Positions 18,801 to 26,379 of a stretch of 49,787 nt of DNA are shown one piece after another. Positions within the stretch are counted from its first letter, which is position 1; the number at the start of each line of letters is the position of its first letter. Made by a program: the position numbers and the translations under genes. This DNA is from an uncultured Formosa sp. (GTDB taxonomy: Bacteria; Bacteroidota; Bacteroidia; Flavobacteriales; Flavobacteriaceae), in the NCBI GenBank assembly GCA_913052445.1, contig CAJXDP010000008.1, forward strand, positions 1-49,787, given 5' to 3'. The notes under the pieces are model-generated. The model searched no databases, was not told the origin of the DNA, and worked only from the letters and a program-made list of their open reading frames with translations.

Positions 18801-20556
18801 CAGCTGAAGTAAATGTGGTTGATTCCAGTACAACATTTAAAATTCCCTCTCCGTCGTTTGAAGAAGGTACATCACCGCAATAGCCAGTGTAAAATTCAAA
18901 AGGTCCAGACCAAACACTGTATCCATTTACATCACAGTCAGCTCTAACATAAAATTCGTAAGTAGTATTTTCAGTTAGGCCGGTTGCATCGTAAGTAGTA
19001 TCTGAAACTATAGTTCCAGCAACTGTTGGCTCACCCGCGCCAGCTGGTTGTATAACAACTTCGTATGAACTAGCGGTATCATCTCCTGTCCAAGCGAGAG
19101 TAGCGTCATTAAAAGAAGATGCAGTAGCCGACAAGTCAGTAGGTTCTACGCAGTCAGGGATAGTTTCTATTATAAAATTATCAATAAAAAGTCTCCAACC
19201 ACTAGCTCCTGGTGGTACGCGGAATGCGATATAAGAGTCTCCGGAATAAGCAGATAAATCTATAACATGTTCCATATAGCTAATGTTTTCGTATGTTTCA
19301 TTAGCTAATAAAACGTTTGTAAAGCTATCGGTTGAAATACCTGTGGATGAAAGTAAAACCTCAAAATTATTTGGATAACCGCTAGACTGAACTCTTTGGT
19401 GAAATTTCAATCTTTCATTACCGGTTAAGGCAAACCCAGGAGATATTAAATAATCATCATCATCACCATTATTAAACCAACTATACATCGCGGCTACTTC
19501 GTCTCCTTCAAATTGATCAGAAGTATAATTAGTATCCCATAAGTCCGCATCTCCATTTACATTTAAAATGGTCCAACAGTTTTCTGTTGTAGAGTCTGAG
19601 TTAAAGCCTTCATAAAAAGGGATTGTTGTAATGACTTCACATAGAGTGGTAAAACTCACCATTGACCAAGTGCTGTAAGTTCCTCCACAATCAGTCCTTA
19701 TATATACATCATATGATGTATTTGCATAGCAACCCGTAATAGTTAAAGGATTATCAGAGGTAGCAGTGCCAGTTTCTGCAGGGGTTTCACCTGTAAGAAC
19801 TAATTGATATTCCCATGCTGTAACTCCATCTTCGGCTGTCCATGAAATGACTGCTCCTGTTGAAGACACACCATCTGCTATTAAGTCACTTGGAGCGGCA
19901 CAACTTGGGCAAGTGCCCGTAATTGTTCCTGGGTCAATATTAGTCAGAGCTCCTGTTCCTACAACAGCACCTCCTGGATCGATAATTTCATAACTAGTTT
20001 CATTTTCCCAAGTACCACCACCATTCCAAATCGTAGTAACATCTGATCCATCAATAACGCTGAATGCAACTATTTCTTCAGAACCAGCGGCCAAAGTTAC
20101 GTCGTCAAGAACAACAGTACCATCAACTAGCACGTCTATTGTGTTGCCATTCCATCCATCTCCATAGGAATCTATCATTTTCAAAGAATAATTACATTCA
20201 ATAATTGGGCAAACTGCAGAAATTGTTCCAGTCACTATATCAGATTGCGCTGCTGAACCAGCAATAACTCCGTCGTTGTCTAATATATTATAACTAGTTT
20301 CAGATCCCCATGAGCCGCCAGCATTCCAGACTGCAGTAACATCAGCATCTGAAGTAACTGAAAAAGTAATAGATTCGGTAGAACCAGTGGCTAAAGTCAC
20401 GTCGTCAAGTACAACAGTACCATCAACAAGTACGTCCATAGTATTGCCGTTCCATCCATCTCCGTAAGAGTCATTCATTTCAAGCGTATATTCGCATTGG
20501 CTGTAAGAAAATAGCGTGAAGCAGGACAGCGCTATTAAAGTAGTAATATTTTTCAT
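15856..20556 (-). CDS. Giant T9SS-secreted multidomain adhesin with gliding-associated C-terminal domain
   Basis: A 1566-residue secreted surface protein. Signal peptide 1-20 (FSYSQ). Domains in order, approximate: two tandem 100-residue repeats (21-120, 121-219; both contain SYGDGWNGNT and DVLVDGTVVLDDVTLA); fibronectin III (220-307); choice-of-anchor J/MAM-like (310-470, YEGFNSD...FIDNF); fibronectin III (471-558); GEVED-like domain (560-700, VWIDFNGDLVFDN); fibronectin III (704-793); CUB-like (795-915); nidogen-like segment (1010-1230); PKD/Ig-like domains (1235-1475); and a gliding motility-associated C-terminal domain (1478-1566, ALSPNGDGMNDCLEL, IEIFNRYGVKIFE, LPVGTYFYVV). It is the first gene of the unit with the SprF-like and OmpA-family genes. 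A role in adhesion or gliding is likely; the ligand is unknown. Confidence 0.93.
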   Translation of the reverse strand: MKNITTLIALSCFTLFSYSQCEYTLEMNDSYGDGWNGNTMDVLVDGTVVLDDVTLATGSTESITFSVTSDADVTAVWNAGGSWGSETSYNILDNDGVIAGSAAQSDIVTGTISAVCPIIECNYSLKMIDSYGDGWNGNTIDVLVDGTVVLDDVTLAAGSEEIVAFSVIDGSDVTTIWNGGGTWENETSYEIIDPGGAVVGTGALTNIDPGTITGTCPSCAAPSDLIADGVSSTGAVISWTAEDGVTAWEYQLVLTGETPAETGTATSDNPLTITGCYANTSYDVYIRTDCGGTYSTWSMVSFTTLCEVITTIPFYEGFNSDSTTENCWTILNVNGDADLWDTNYTSDQFEGDEVAAMYSWFNNGDDDDYLISPGFALTGNERLKFHQRVQSSGYPNNFEVLLSSTGISTDSFTNVLLANETYENISYMEHVIDLSAYSGDSYIAFRVPPGASGWRLFIDNFIIETIPDCVEPTDLSATASSFNDATLAWTGDDTASSYEVVIQPAGAGEPTVAGTIVSDTTYDATGLTENTTYEFYVRADCDVNGYSVWSGPFEFYTGYCGDVPSSNDGEGILNVVLESTTFTSAGDLTYEDFTDPIVNISQAITANLQITFATGYTYGTNVWIDFNGDLVFDNETELVFQGESTNANPTTLDASFIVPADVALGTYYMRIGTADSGQATPDPCYSGSWGVTVDMIVNITEPPGCIPPSLLTVENITGTTADFSWTGATGNVSWEYVILPTGSPAPTSGTSTTTTSVQFTDLDYQTTYDVYVISDCGDGEMSTWSGPLTFTTTIQTDYTLVCGTENININYCYTNNETTSWLFTTDSGFPIEITFNSGTIENFWDNLTIYDGTDNTGAILFNNNTAGIADFTGLVVESTLTSVFIEVTSDGFGSCDSSTFYTPWDFVVACKTCVTQSASYEVVGVCEPNQEFYVDVDLTDLGSAVNISMTDGTSTQTTQSTGMFTFGPYEANSNVVITLTNSDDESCSINSGDLTFLCPPAPNDCSIVYAGEDTTVCEGTSTILTAAYHPLGQDTTSYDVTTQQACPTPPLAGGIPTSLEIDDRWSDVIDLGFEFCFFGGVYSELLIGSNGVLSFELDNANGYNGWGIGAEDTLPNASNTTLSDANIFGVAHDIDPSVCGEINYMVLGSSPSRQFVVNFSEICHFSCNDLQTSSQIILYESSNTIDINIYDKPTCETWNSGLAVVGVQNIEDTIAFTPPERNTSVWEATDEFWRFTPSLGTNDYVFEWFDGSTLVGTEDTVTVSPTETTTYTASITYNLCTGGTATVTDSVVVEINPNPEPVATSDTVYQCPGDESILEVTVDSDVLDTMTYYWTFDGVDVQSGPDNTYLVPPGQFGNYLVTALDERGCFGETVISVNEATVPELEDGTSFTKCMNEDIELEVNVLNLSLLGDELEYTWYLNGNEVQSGSSVYYTHTAGQENGLVTVVVTDMVSSCESATTIDVGYYMNSNCVDMPQALSPNGDGMNDCLELDHLEDREDIVKIEIFNRYGVKIFEMNDYMDQWCGQDASDGNENSNELLPVGTYFYVVQFASEKEPNISWIYLNY
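19897..20496 (-). repeat. Two tandem 300-bp repeats inside the adhesin gene
   Basis: Codons 21-120 and 121-219 form two copies with a period of exactly 100 residues, similar at DNA level (for example ACAACAGTACCATCAAC near 20114 and 20414). Each unit starts with a Cys-x-Tyr strand and carries SYGDGWNGNT, a Gly/Asp turn that looks like a metal-binding or beta-sandwich loop. Confidence 0.9.
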
Positions 20557-20731
20557 AAAATTATGTTAGTTAGTTTTATAGCGAATGAAGATAAATAATT
20601 TTAAAACTTAAAAATAGTTAACATTCTATTAATAGTTTAAATGCCTTTTTCAACGTTTAAGTGTGCAGTAAGTTACTTGTATTAAACGAGAATATTTAAA
20701 TTTTACTTCTTTTAATCTTATTTATAATTTT

Positions 20732-20739
20732 TACCTTTG
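20732..20739 (+). promoter_or_regulatory. Bacteroidota -7 box for hflX
   Basis: TACCTTTG matches TAnnTTTG exactly and ends 13 bases before the hflX ATG, predicting a leader of only a few bases. No clear -33 TTTG is seen in the A/T-rich upstream sequence. Confidence 0.45.
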
Positions 20740-20752
20740 AGCAAACATTTTT

Positions 20753-21967
20753 ATGTTAGAAAAAAAAGACATTAATTTAGAAAAAGCAGTGTTGATTGGT
20801 GTTATTACTAAATCACAGGACGAAATAAAATCTAAAGAGTATTTAGAGGAGCTTGAGTTCTTAACCTATACTGCTGGTGGGGAAGTAATTAGGCGCTTCA
20901 CCCAAAAGATTGATATGCCTAATCCTAAAACATTTATAGGAACTGGAAAAATTGAAGAACTGCGTATTTTTATTGAAGAAAACAAAATAGGTACTGCTAT
21001 TTTTGATGATGAATTGTCCTCAGCCCAAGAAAGAAATATTAGTAAAATATTAAATTGTAAAGTACTAGATAGAACAAACTTAATTCTAGATATTTTTGCT
21101 CAACGGGCTCAAACAAGCTATTCTAGAACCCAAGTTGAACTAGCCCAGTGTGAGTATTTATTACCTAGACTAAAAGGAATGTGGACACACCTCGAGCGTC
21201 AAAAAGGGGGGATCGGAATGCGAGGGCCGGGTGAAACAGAAATTGAAACTGATCGTAGAATTGTTAGAGAGAAAATAGCATTATTAAAGTCCAAAATTAA
21301 AAAAATTGACAAGCAAATGTCAATCCAGCGAAGTAATAGAGGAGCTATGGTTCGCGTGGCTCTTGTTGGCTATACCAATGTTGGAAAGTCAACTCTAATG
21401 AATATGATTAGCAAGTCTGATGTATTTGCTGAAAATAAACTATTTGCTACCCTTGACACAACGGTTAGAAAAGTGGTTATTAAAAACCTTCCTTTTCTGA
21501 TGAGTGATACGGTTGGGTTCATTAGAAAGCTTCCAACACAACTCGTAGATTCTTTTAAAAGCACCTTGGATGAAGTCAGAGAATCTGACTTGCTTTTGCA
21601 TGTAGTAGATATTTCACATCCAAGTTTTGAAGAGCATATCGCGTCGGTGAATTTGATTTTAGGAGAAATCAATGCACTAGATAAACCGACATTAATGGTC
21701 TTTAATAAAATTGACAGCTATGAAGCGGAACCATTTGATGATACAAATTTAATAGCAGTCCGTACCGAAGCTAACTACTCTTTAGATGAATGGAAAGCTA
21801 CGTGGATGTCCAAAATTGGTAAAAACTCACTATTTATCTCAGCTTTAAATAAGGAGAATTTAGAGGATTTTAAAATACGAGTTTACCAGACAGTTCGTGA
21901 AATCCATATTAAGAGATTTCCTTACAATCGATTTTTATACCCAGACTTCGAAGATATTAAAGAATAA
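20753..21967 (+). CDS. hflX: GTPase HflX
   Basis: A 404-residue ribosome-associated GTPase that splits or rescues stalled ribosomes in characterised relatives. The N-terminal HflX domain (about 10-190) contains the family signature TFIGTGKIEEL, QARAQTS-like QRAQTSYSRTQVELAQ and the RGPGETEIETDRR motif. The G domain follows with GYTNVGKST (G1), DTVGFIRKLP (G3), NKID (G4) and a C-terminal ISALNKENL (G5-like). The ATG at 20753 is preceded by a TAnnTTTG box. The gene is divergent from the adhesin operon and convergent with the DUF2480 gene; a weak A/T hairpin follows its stop. Confidence 0.96.
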   Translation: MLEKKDINLEKAVLIGVITKSQDEIKSKEYLEELEFLTYTAGGEVIRRFTQKIDMPNPKTFIGTGKIEELRIFIEENKIGTAIFDDELSSAQERNISKILNCKVLDRTNLILDIFAQRAQTSYSRTQVELAQCEYLLPRLKGMWTHLERQKGGIGMRGPGETEIETDRRIVREKIALLKSKIKKIDKQMSIQRSNRGAMVRVALVGYTNVGKSTLMNMISKSDVFAENKLFATLDTTVRKVVIKNLPFLMSDTVGFIRKLPTQLVDSFKSTLDEVRESDLLLHVVDISHPSFEEHIASVNLILGEINALDKPTLMVFNKIDSYEAEPFDDTNLIAVRTEANYSLDEWKATWMSKIGKNSLFISALNKENLEDFKIRVYQTVREIHIKRFPYNRFLYPDFEDIKE

Positions 21968-22012
21968 AAAAAGCTACTTTTTTGCAGGTTGAGGAGCCTC
22001 GGGAAGTGTGTT

Positions 22013-22522
22013 TTATCTTTTCTTATATAGTGGAACTGAAGAACATGCCTCACCATAGCGGATTGATTTTGCAGTAGATTGTAGCCTATCAATCAAAAAA
22101 AGATAGGCATTTTGGGGAACAGGCTTATTGGAACAGCCTTTAACAATTACAGGTTTGTTTTCACAGTGACTTAGTTCCAAATCATTAATTATTTTATGAT
22201 AAAGACTAGTCTCTAAAGTTTCTAAGTTACCAACAACAACTTGTTTAGCTATTCCTGAAAGGTTAAGCCTTATAAGCATATACGCCCAAGCTGGAATAAT
22301 TGCCTCAGAGGTACAGCAAAGTGCAATGTATTTATTTTGATATGCATCCCAGTCATGAGTTTTTACAAAAGCTCTGAATTCTTTTTCACGAAGAACTAAA
22401 CCTTTATAAAGCCAATCTTTAATATCAAATACTATACGCCCACCTTTAGGGTAATAGTCTTCTAAGTCAATTGTTATTAAAGAACTATTAGCTACACGGT
22501 TTATGATTTCAGTTGTCTTCAT
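22013..22522 (-). CDS. DUF2480 family protein, last gene of the SUF locus
   Basis: A soluble 169-residue protein of the uncharacterised DUF2480 family, found mainly in Bacteroidota. Recognisable features are the N-terminal EIINRVANSSLITIDLEDYYP and the central RAFVKTHDWDAYQNKYIAL followed by CCTSEAIIPAWAYML; a C-terminal GCSNKPVPQNAY segment has a conserved-looking Cys. The start was set at 22522, which leaves two bases after the SufT-like stop and removes a basic leader overlapping that gene. There is no signal peptide. Its constant place after sufE and the DUF59 gene suggests a part in iron-sulfur assembly or a linked process, but its function is not known. Confidence 0.85.
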   Translation of the reverse strand: MKTTEIINRVANSSLITIDLEDYYPKGGRIVFDIKDWLYKGLVLREKEFRAFVKTHDWDAYQNKYIALCCTSEAIIPAWAYMLIRLNLSGIAKQVVVGNLETLETSLYHKIINDLELSHCENKPVIVKGCSNKPVPQNAYLFLIDRLQSTAKSIRYGEACSSVPLYKKR

Positions 22523-22524
22523 TA

Positions 22525-22851
22525 TTACAACATTCCAAGTTCTAGTTTTGCTTCTTCGCTCATCAAATCTTGCGTCCAAGGCGGATCAAAAGTTATTTCA
22601 ACCTCCGCATCTTTGACTTCATCAAGTGATTTCACTTTTTCTTCCACTTCCATTGGAAGTGTTTCAGCTACGGGGCAGTTTGGGGTGGTTAAAGTCATTA
22701 ATATTTTCACATCGTAATCCTCATTTACAAAGACATCGTAAATAAGCCCTAGCTCATAAATATCCACAGGAATTTCAGGGTCAAAAATAGTTTTCAACAC
22801 ACGAACTATTTTTTCGCCTAAAGCATTTACATCAATTTCTTTGGTACTCAT
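22525..22851 (-). CDS. SUF system DUF59/MIP18-type protein (SufT-like)
   Basis: A 108-residue single-domain MIP18/DUF59 protein, the type that assists maturation or transfer of iron-sulfur clusters in the SUF pathway. Family features are the N-terminal helix, KTIFDPEIPVDIYELGLIYDV (family DPE-x-P motif), LTTPNCPVAETLP with a conserved Cys, and the closing FDPPWTQDLMSEEAKLELGM. It overlaps the sufE stop by four bases (ATGA), so translation is coupled, and the DUF2480 gene begins two bases after it. It is the short form, without the N-terminal extension of proper SufT, so the symbol is withheld. Confidence 0.93.
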   Translation of the reverse strand: MSTKEIDVNALGEKIVRVLKTIFDPEIPVDIYELGLIYDVFVNEDYDVKILMTLTTPNCPVAETLPMEVEEKVKSLDEVKDAEVEITFDPPWTQDLMSEEAKLELGML

Positions 22852-23273
22852 AACCCTATTTGTGTTTGATACGCTATAGCATACATTTTTATTTTTTTTA
22901 CCATGCTTACTAATCCATTTGCTCTAGTTGGAGATAGATGTTCTTTAAGCCCAATTTCATCAATAAAATCAGTATTTGTCTTTAATATAACCTCAGGGCT
23001 TTGGTTTGAAAAGACTCTAATTAGGATGGCTACAATACCTTTTGTTATAATAGCCTCACTGTCAGCAGAAAATATAATCTTATTTCCGTTTAAGACAGCA
23101 TGAAGCCAAACTTTACTTTGACACCCTTTAATTATATTGTCTTTAGTTTTAAAATTTGGGTGCATTACCGGCAATGATTTACCTAGTTCAATCATATATT
23201 CATAACGCTCCATCCAATCTTCAAACATGGAAAACTCATCTATTAACTCTTCTTTTGTGGTTTCAATTGTCAT
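22848..23273 (-). CDS. sufE: SufE-type sulfur acceptor
   Basis: Accepts persulfide sulfur from the cysteine desulfurase SufS and passes it to the SufBCD scaffold. It has 141 residues from the chosen ATG (23273). The sulfur-accepting Cys is in IIKGCQSKVWL (Cys51), preceded by the family motif FEDWMERYEYMIELG. A start five codons upstream (MYFCC) is possible but would overlap the TATTTTTG box at 23278-23285, which lies only four bases before the chosen ATG. This internal promoter means sufE, the SufT-like gene and the DUF2480 gene can be transcribed separately from the upstream suf genes. Confidence 0.95.
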   Translation of the reverse strand: MTIETTKEELIDEFSMFEDWMERYEYMIELGKSLPVMHPNFKTKDNIIKGCQSKVWLHAVLNGNKIIFSADSEAIITKGIVAILIRVFSNQSPEVILKTNTDFIDEIGLKEHLSPTRANGLVSMVKKIKMYAIAYQTQIGL

Positions 23274-23277
23274 ACAG

Positions 23278-23285
23278 CAAAAATA
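23278..23285 (-). promoter_or_regulatory. -7 box four bases from the sufE start codon
   Basis: The minus strand reads TATTTTTG-CTGT-ATG. The octamer fits TAnnTTTG exactly, and the spacing puts the predicted transcription start at or beside the ATG, so the mRNA would be leaderless or nearly so. thiL has the same arrangement. Confidence 0.5.
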
Positions 23286-23304
23286 CAATTCTTAAATGGG
23301 AATT

Positions 23305-23751
23305 TTAATTTTCTTTTATAGATATTATGTGCTCGACCAATTGCTTTAATTCAATAGGAGGGTTTTTGTGATCAAAATCAATAGACTTTATAGTATCTCC
23401 TTTTTTAATCACGGATAAGTATGCGTAAGGAACACGATCTGTGTATCTTAAATCAGACGGAGCGGTTAATTTACTAATGGACTTTAGGTCAATTGCATCC
23501 ACTAAATTAATACAGGCTTTCCATTCTTTTGAAGTGATTGAGCCATTGATAGGATTTATTCTCTTGCGATTGTTAAGAAAAACCATTGATTTTTCGGTTA
23601 TAGAAACCTCTTCAAAAAAACCACGGGTATGCGCTTGGTATATTAATTTGAGCTCATTTTGTTCAAACTCTTCTAAAGCATAATCATTTGATAACTTAGC
23701 AGAATTGCAGGCTAATACAATTAAAGTAAGACAAGTGATTAGTAGTTTCAT
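23305..23751 (-). CDS. Small lipoprotein between sufS and sufE
   Basis: A 148-residue predicted lipoprotein (LIVLACN, Cys15) of no recognised family. The mature part is mixed alpha/beta, with LKLIYQAHTRGFFEEVSI, a SKEWKACINLVDAIDL helix and VPYAYLSVIKKGDTIKSI strands; it looks like a small globular envelope domain. It lies 56 bases after sufS and 31 bases before the sufE start, in the same direction. A membrane lipoprotein inside a cytoplasmic iron-sulfur operon is unexpected; it may simply share transcription, or link the pathway to envelope stress. No function is claimed. Confidence 0.75.
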   Translation of the reverse strand: MKLLITCLTLIVLACNSAKLSNDYALEEFEQNELKLIYQAHTRGFFEEVSITEKSMVFLNNRKRINPINGSITSKEWKACINLVDAIDLKSISKLTAPSDLRYTDRVPYAYLSVIKKGDTIKSIDFDHKNPPIELKQLVEHIISIKEN

Positions 23752-23807
23752 GGATATTTTGTGAAGTAATTAATACTAGGTGTTTTATAAAAGTAATAAA
23801 ATATAAA

Positions 23808-25049
23808 CTAATGCAACATCATTGCAGCTCTTTTAATCCCTTCTACAAAAACATCTATTTCTTGTTTGGTATTATAAAAAGAAAAGGAAACTCTAGCAGT
23901 TCCTGAGATGCCAAAGAAATCCATGATTGGTTGTGCACAATGTTGCCCAGATCGAATAGCAATCCCTAATTTATCAATAATTGTTCCTAAGTCATACGCA
24001 TGAACACCTTCTATATTAAAAGAGATTACAGATGTTTTATTTTTTTTAGGACCATAGATTTTCATGCCTTTAATAGCACTCATTTTGTCAGTCGCATAAT
24101 CTAACAATTCATTTTCATAGGCAGCAATAGCATTAAACCCAATAGAATTCATGTAGTCTATTGCTGCTCCAAAAGCAATTCCTCCACAAATATTTGGAGT
24201 TCCAGCTTCAAATTTATGAGGGAGTCCAGCATAAGTTGTTTCTTCAAAGGTCACTTCTGAAATCATTTCACCACCACCTTGATAAGGAGGCAGTGTGTTA
24301 AGCCACGACTCCTTAGCATAGAGCATCCCAACACCTGTTGGTCCACACATTTTGTGACCTGAAGTCACATAAAAGTCTACATCCAAAGCTTGAACATCGG
24401 GCTTAATATGCGGACATGCCTGTGCACCATCAATTAATATGGCTGCTCCTACTTTATGAGCTTTCTGAATCATTTCTTCAATAGGGTTAATGGTGCCTAA
24501 AGCATTTGAAATATGATTCACAAAAACCAGTTTTGGACATAATAGTAATAAGGAGTCATAGGCCTCCATATCTAAGATCCCTTCTTGTGTCATAGGGATC
24601 ACCTTTAAAGTTGCCTTTGTTTTTTTACAAAGCATTTGCCATGGGACAATATTACTATGATGTTCAAGAGCTGATACTAAAATAGTATCTCCTTTTGTTA
24701 GAATACTTGCAAACCCATTTGCCACTAAATTAATGCTATGTGTAGTTCCAGAAGTAAATACTATTTCATGAGAATGTAAGGCATTAAAGTGTTTTTGAAT
24801 TATTTGCCGAGCACTTTCATATTTGTCAGTTGCTTCCTGACTTAGCGCATGCACCCCTCTATGAATATTTGAATTATAATTTGAGTAATAATCCACAATG
24901 ACATCAATTACTTGTTTAGGAGTTTGTGAGGTCGCCGCGTTATCAAAGTAAATTAAAGGCTTCCCATTAACCTTTCTTGAAAGTATCGGAAAATCATTTC
25001 GGATAGTTTCTACATCAAAAAGTGTATTTGAATTTGTCTTTTTTATCAT
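23808..25049 (-). CDS. sufS: Cysteine desulfurase SufS
   Basis: A PLP enzyme that takes sulfur from cysteine as an enzyme-bound persulfide for iron-sulfur cluster assembly; class II NifS-like, 413 residues. Visible features are YFDNAATSQTP at the N-terminus, the PLP-contacting HHSN (EHHSNIVPWQ) and IDGAQ, the Schiff-base Lys in VTSGHKMCGPTG (about Lys233), and the persulfide Cys in the short loop SGQHCAQP typical of SufS. Its ATG overlaps the sufD stop by four bases, so translation is coupled. Sulfur passes next to SufE, encoded two genes downstream. Confidence 0.97.
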   Translation of the reverse strand: MIKKTNSNTLFDVETIRNDFPILSRKVNGKPLIYFDNAATSQTPKQVIDVIVDYYSNYNSNIHRGVHALSQEATDKYESARQIIQKHFNALHSHEIVFTSGTTHSINLVANGFASILTKGDTILVSALEHHSNIVPWQMLCKKTKATLKVIPMTQEGILDMEAYDSLLLLCPKLVFVNHISNALGTINPIEEMIQKAHKVGAAILIDGAQACPHIKPDVQALDVDFYVTSGHKMCGPTGVGMLYAKESWLNTLPPYQGGGEMISEVTFEETTYAGLPHKFEAGTPNICGGIAFGAAIDYMNSIGFNAIAAYENELLDYATDKMSAIKGMKIYGPKKNKTSVISFNIEGVHAYDLGTIIDKLGIAIRSGQHCAQPIMDFFGISGTARVSFSFYNTKQEIDVFVEGIKRAAMMLH

Positions 25050-26362
25050 AAATCAAATCCGATATTAACTCCTAGTTTTTTAGCAATTAATTTATTAATT
25101 CTATTTTTTAGTTGAGGAATATTAACACTTTCTAGTACATTACTTGCAAATGCATACATTAAAAGGGCCTTCGCTTCTTTTTTAGGAATCCCTCTTGCTC
25201 TTAAGTAAAACATAGCATTTTCATCTAGTTGACCAATAGTACAACCATGGGAGCACTTTACGTCATCAGCAAAAATTTCTAATTGAGGCTTACTATTTAT
25301 AGTTGCTTTGTCATTGATAAGTAGATTATTGTTTGATTGGAAAGCATTTGTTTTTTGGGCTTCTTTATTTACGAGTACTTTTCCATTAAAAACTCCTACA
25401 GAGCTATCACTAAAAATTCCTTTGTAATCTTGATGACTTTCGCAATTTGGCTTGATATGATGCACCAATGTATTGTGATCTACATGTTGTTTGTTCTCTA
25501 TTATGGTCACCCCTTTTAGAGTAGAGTCCATATATTCACCGTTTTGATAGAAGTTTAAATTATTTCTTGTCAATTTACCTCCAAAACTAAATGTATGAAC
25601 TGAAACATGACTTTCTCTTCCTTGATCTATATAGGTGCTATCTATTAGGGAAGCATTTTCTCTGTCGTTTTGAACCTTATAGTAATCAACAATCCCTCTT
25701 TTAGCAGCAAATATTTCAGTCACACTGTTTGTTAGAGTAGGATTACCTGTAAGACTTTGGTGACGCTCTATTATTTGAACCTGCGCATTTTCATCTACTA
25801 CAATTAAGTTTCTTGGCTGCAACAATAAAGCAGCTTCATTTCCAGTTGAGAAATGAATAATTTGAATTGGTTTTTCAACCGATTTATTTTTCTTGATATG
25901 GACGTAAGCACCCTCATTCACAAAAGCAGTATTTAATGATGTTATGCTGTTCTGCTCTGCAATTTTGTTAAAATAGTTTTCAATTACAGACAGGTATTTC
26001 GGTTTTTCTAAGGCATGAGACATAAGGCAAATATCAATACCTTCGTGTGTCGTTTGCGATAGGTGAGATGCGTATATCCCATCGACAAATACAATTTTAT
26101 AACTGTCAATATCATGTATGAAGTAGGGCTGAACATCTTTGTATTCTAGGGCATGTTCTATTTTTGGAAACACGCTAAAATCTTCTTTGAGGACTTTCTT
26201 TAGGCTGGTATACTTCCATTCTTCATCCTTCTTTACTGGAAACCCCTGAGTTTCAAAGTGCTTAAGTGCTTTTGCTCTAAGGCTGTGTATAAAGGAGTTG
26301 TCTAACGAAATCTGATTTTCAAAAGCAATAAAGGAGGATAAAAGTTTTTCTTTAAGTTCCAT
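25046..26362 (-). CDS. sufD: Fe-S cluster assembly scaffold protein SufD
   Basis: A 438-residue subunit of the SufBC2D scaffold. It has the helical N-terminus (ALKHFETQGFPVKKDEEWKYTSL) and a right-handed beta-helix core, with the family's conserved C-terminal stretch ADDVKCSHGCTIGQLDENAM followed by FYLRARGIPKKEAKALL. The pattern matches SufD rather than SufB, which is encoded separately. The gene lies 17 bases after sufC and overlaps sufS by four bases. No irregularity was noted. Confidence 0.96.
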   Translation of the reverse strand: MELKEKLLSSFIAFENQISLDNSFIHSLRAKALKHFETQGFPVKKDEEWKYTSLKKVLKEDFSVFPKIEHALEYKDVQPYFIHDIDSYKIVFVDGIYASHLSQTTHEGIDICLMSHALEKPKYLSVIENYFNKIAEQNSITSLNTAFVNEGAYVHIKKNKSVEKPIQIIHFSTGNEAALLLQPRNLIVVDENAQVQIIERHQSLTGNPTLTNSVTEIFAAKRGIVDYYKVQNDRENASLIDSTYIDQGRESHVSVHTFSFGGKLTRNNLNFYQNGEYMDSTLKGVTIIENKQHVDHNTLVHHIKPNCESHQDYKGIFSDSSVGVFNGKVLVNKEAQKTNAFQSNNNLLINDKATINSKPQLEIFADDVKCSHGCTIGQLDENAMFYLRARGIPKKEAKALLMYAFASNVLESVNIPQLKNRINKLIAKKLGVNIGFDL

Positions 26363-26379
26363 AAGATGGGTGCTTTCTT

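Noticed and set aside
21370-21672. 100-codon minus-strand frame inside hflX
   Set aside because: Shadow of the conserved GTPase domain; no independent evidence.
21968-22012. Terminator between hflX and the DUF2480 gene
   Set aside because: Only a seven-pair A/T stem (AAAAAAG-CTA-CTTTTTT) and a short GAGG/CCTC repeat are present; not convincing enough to list.
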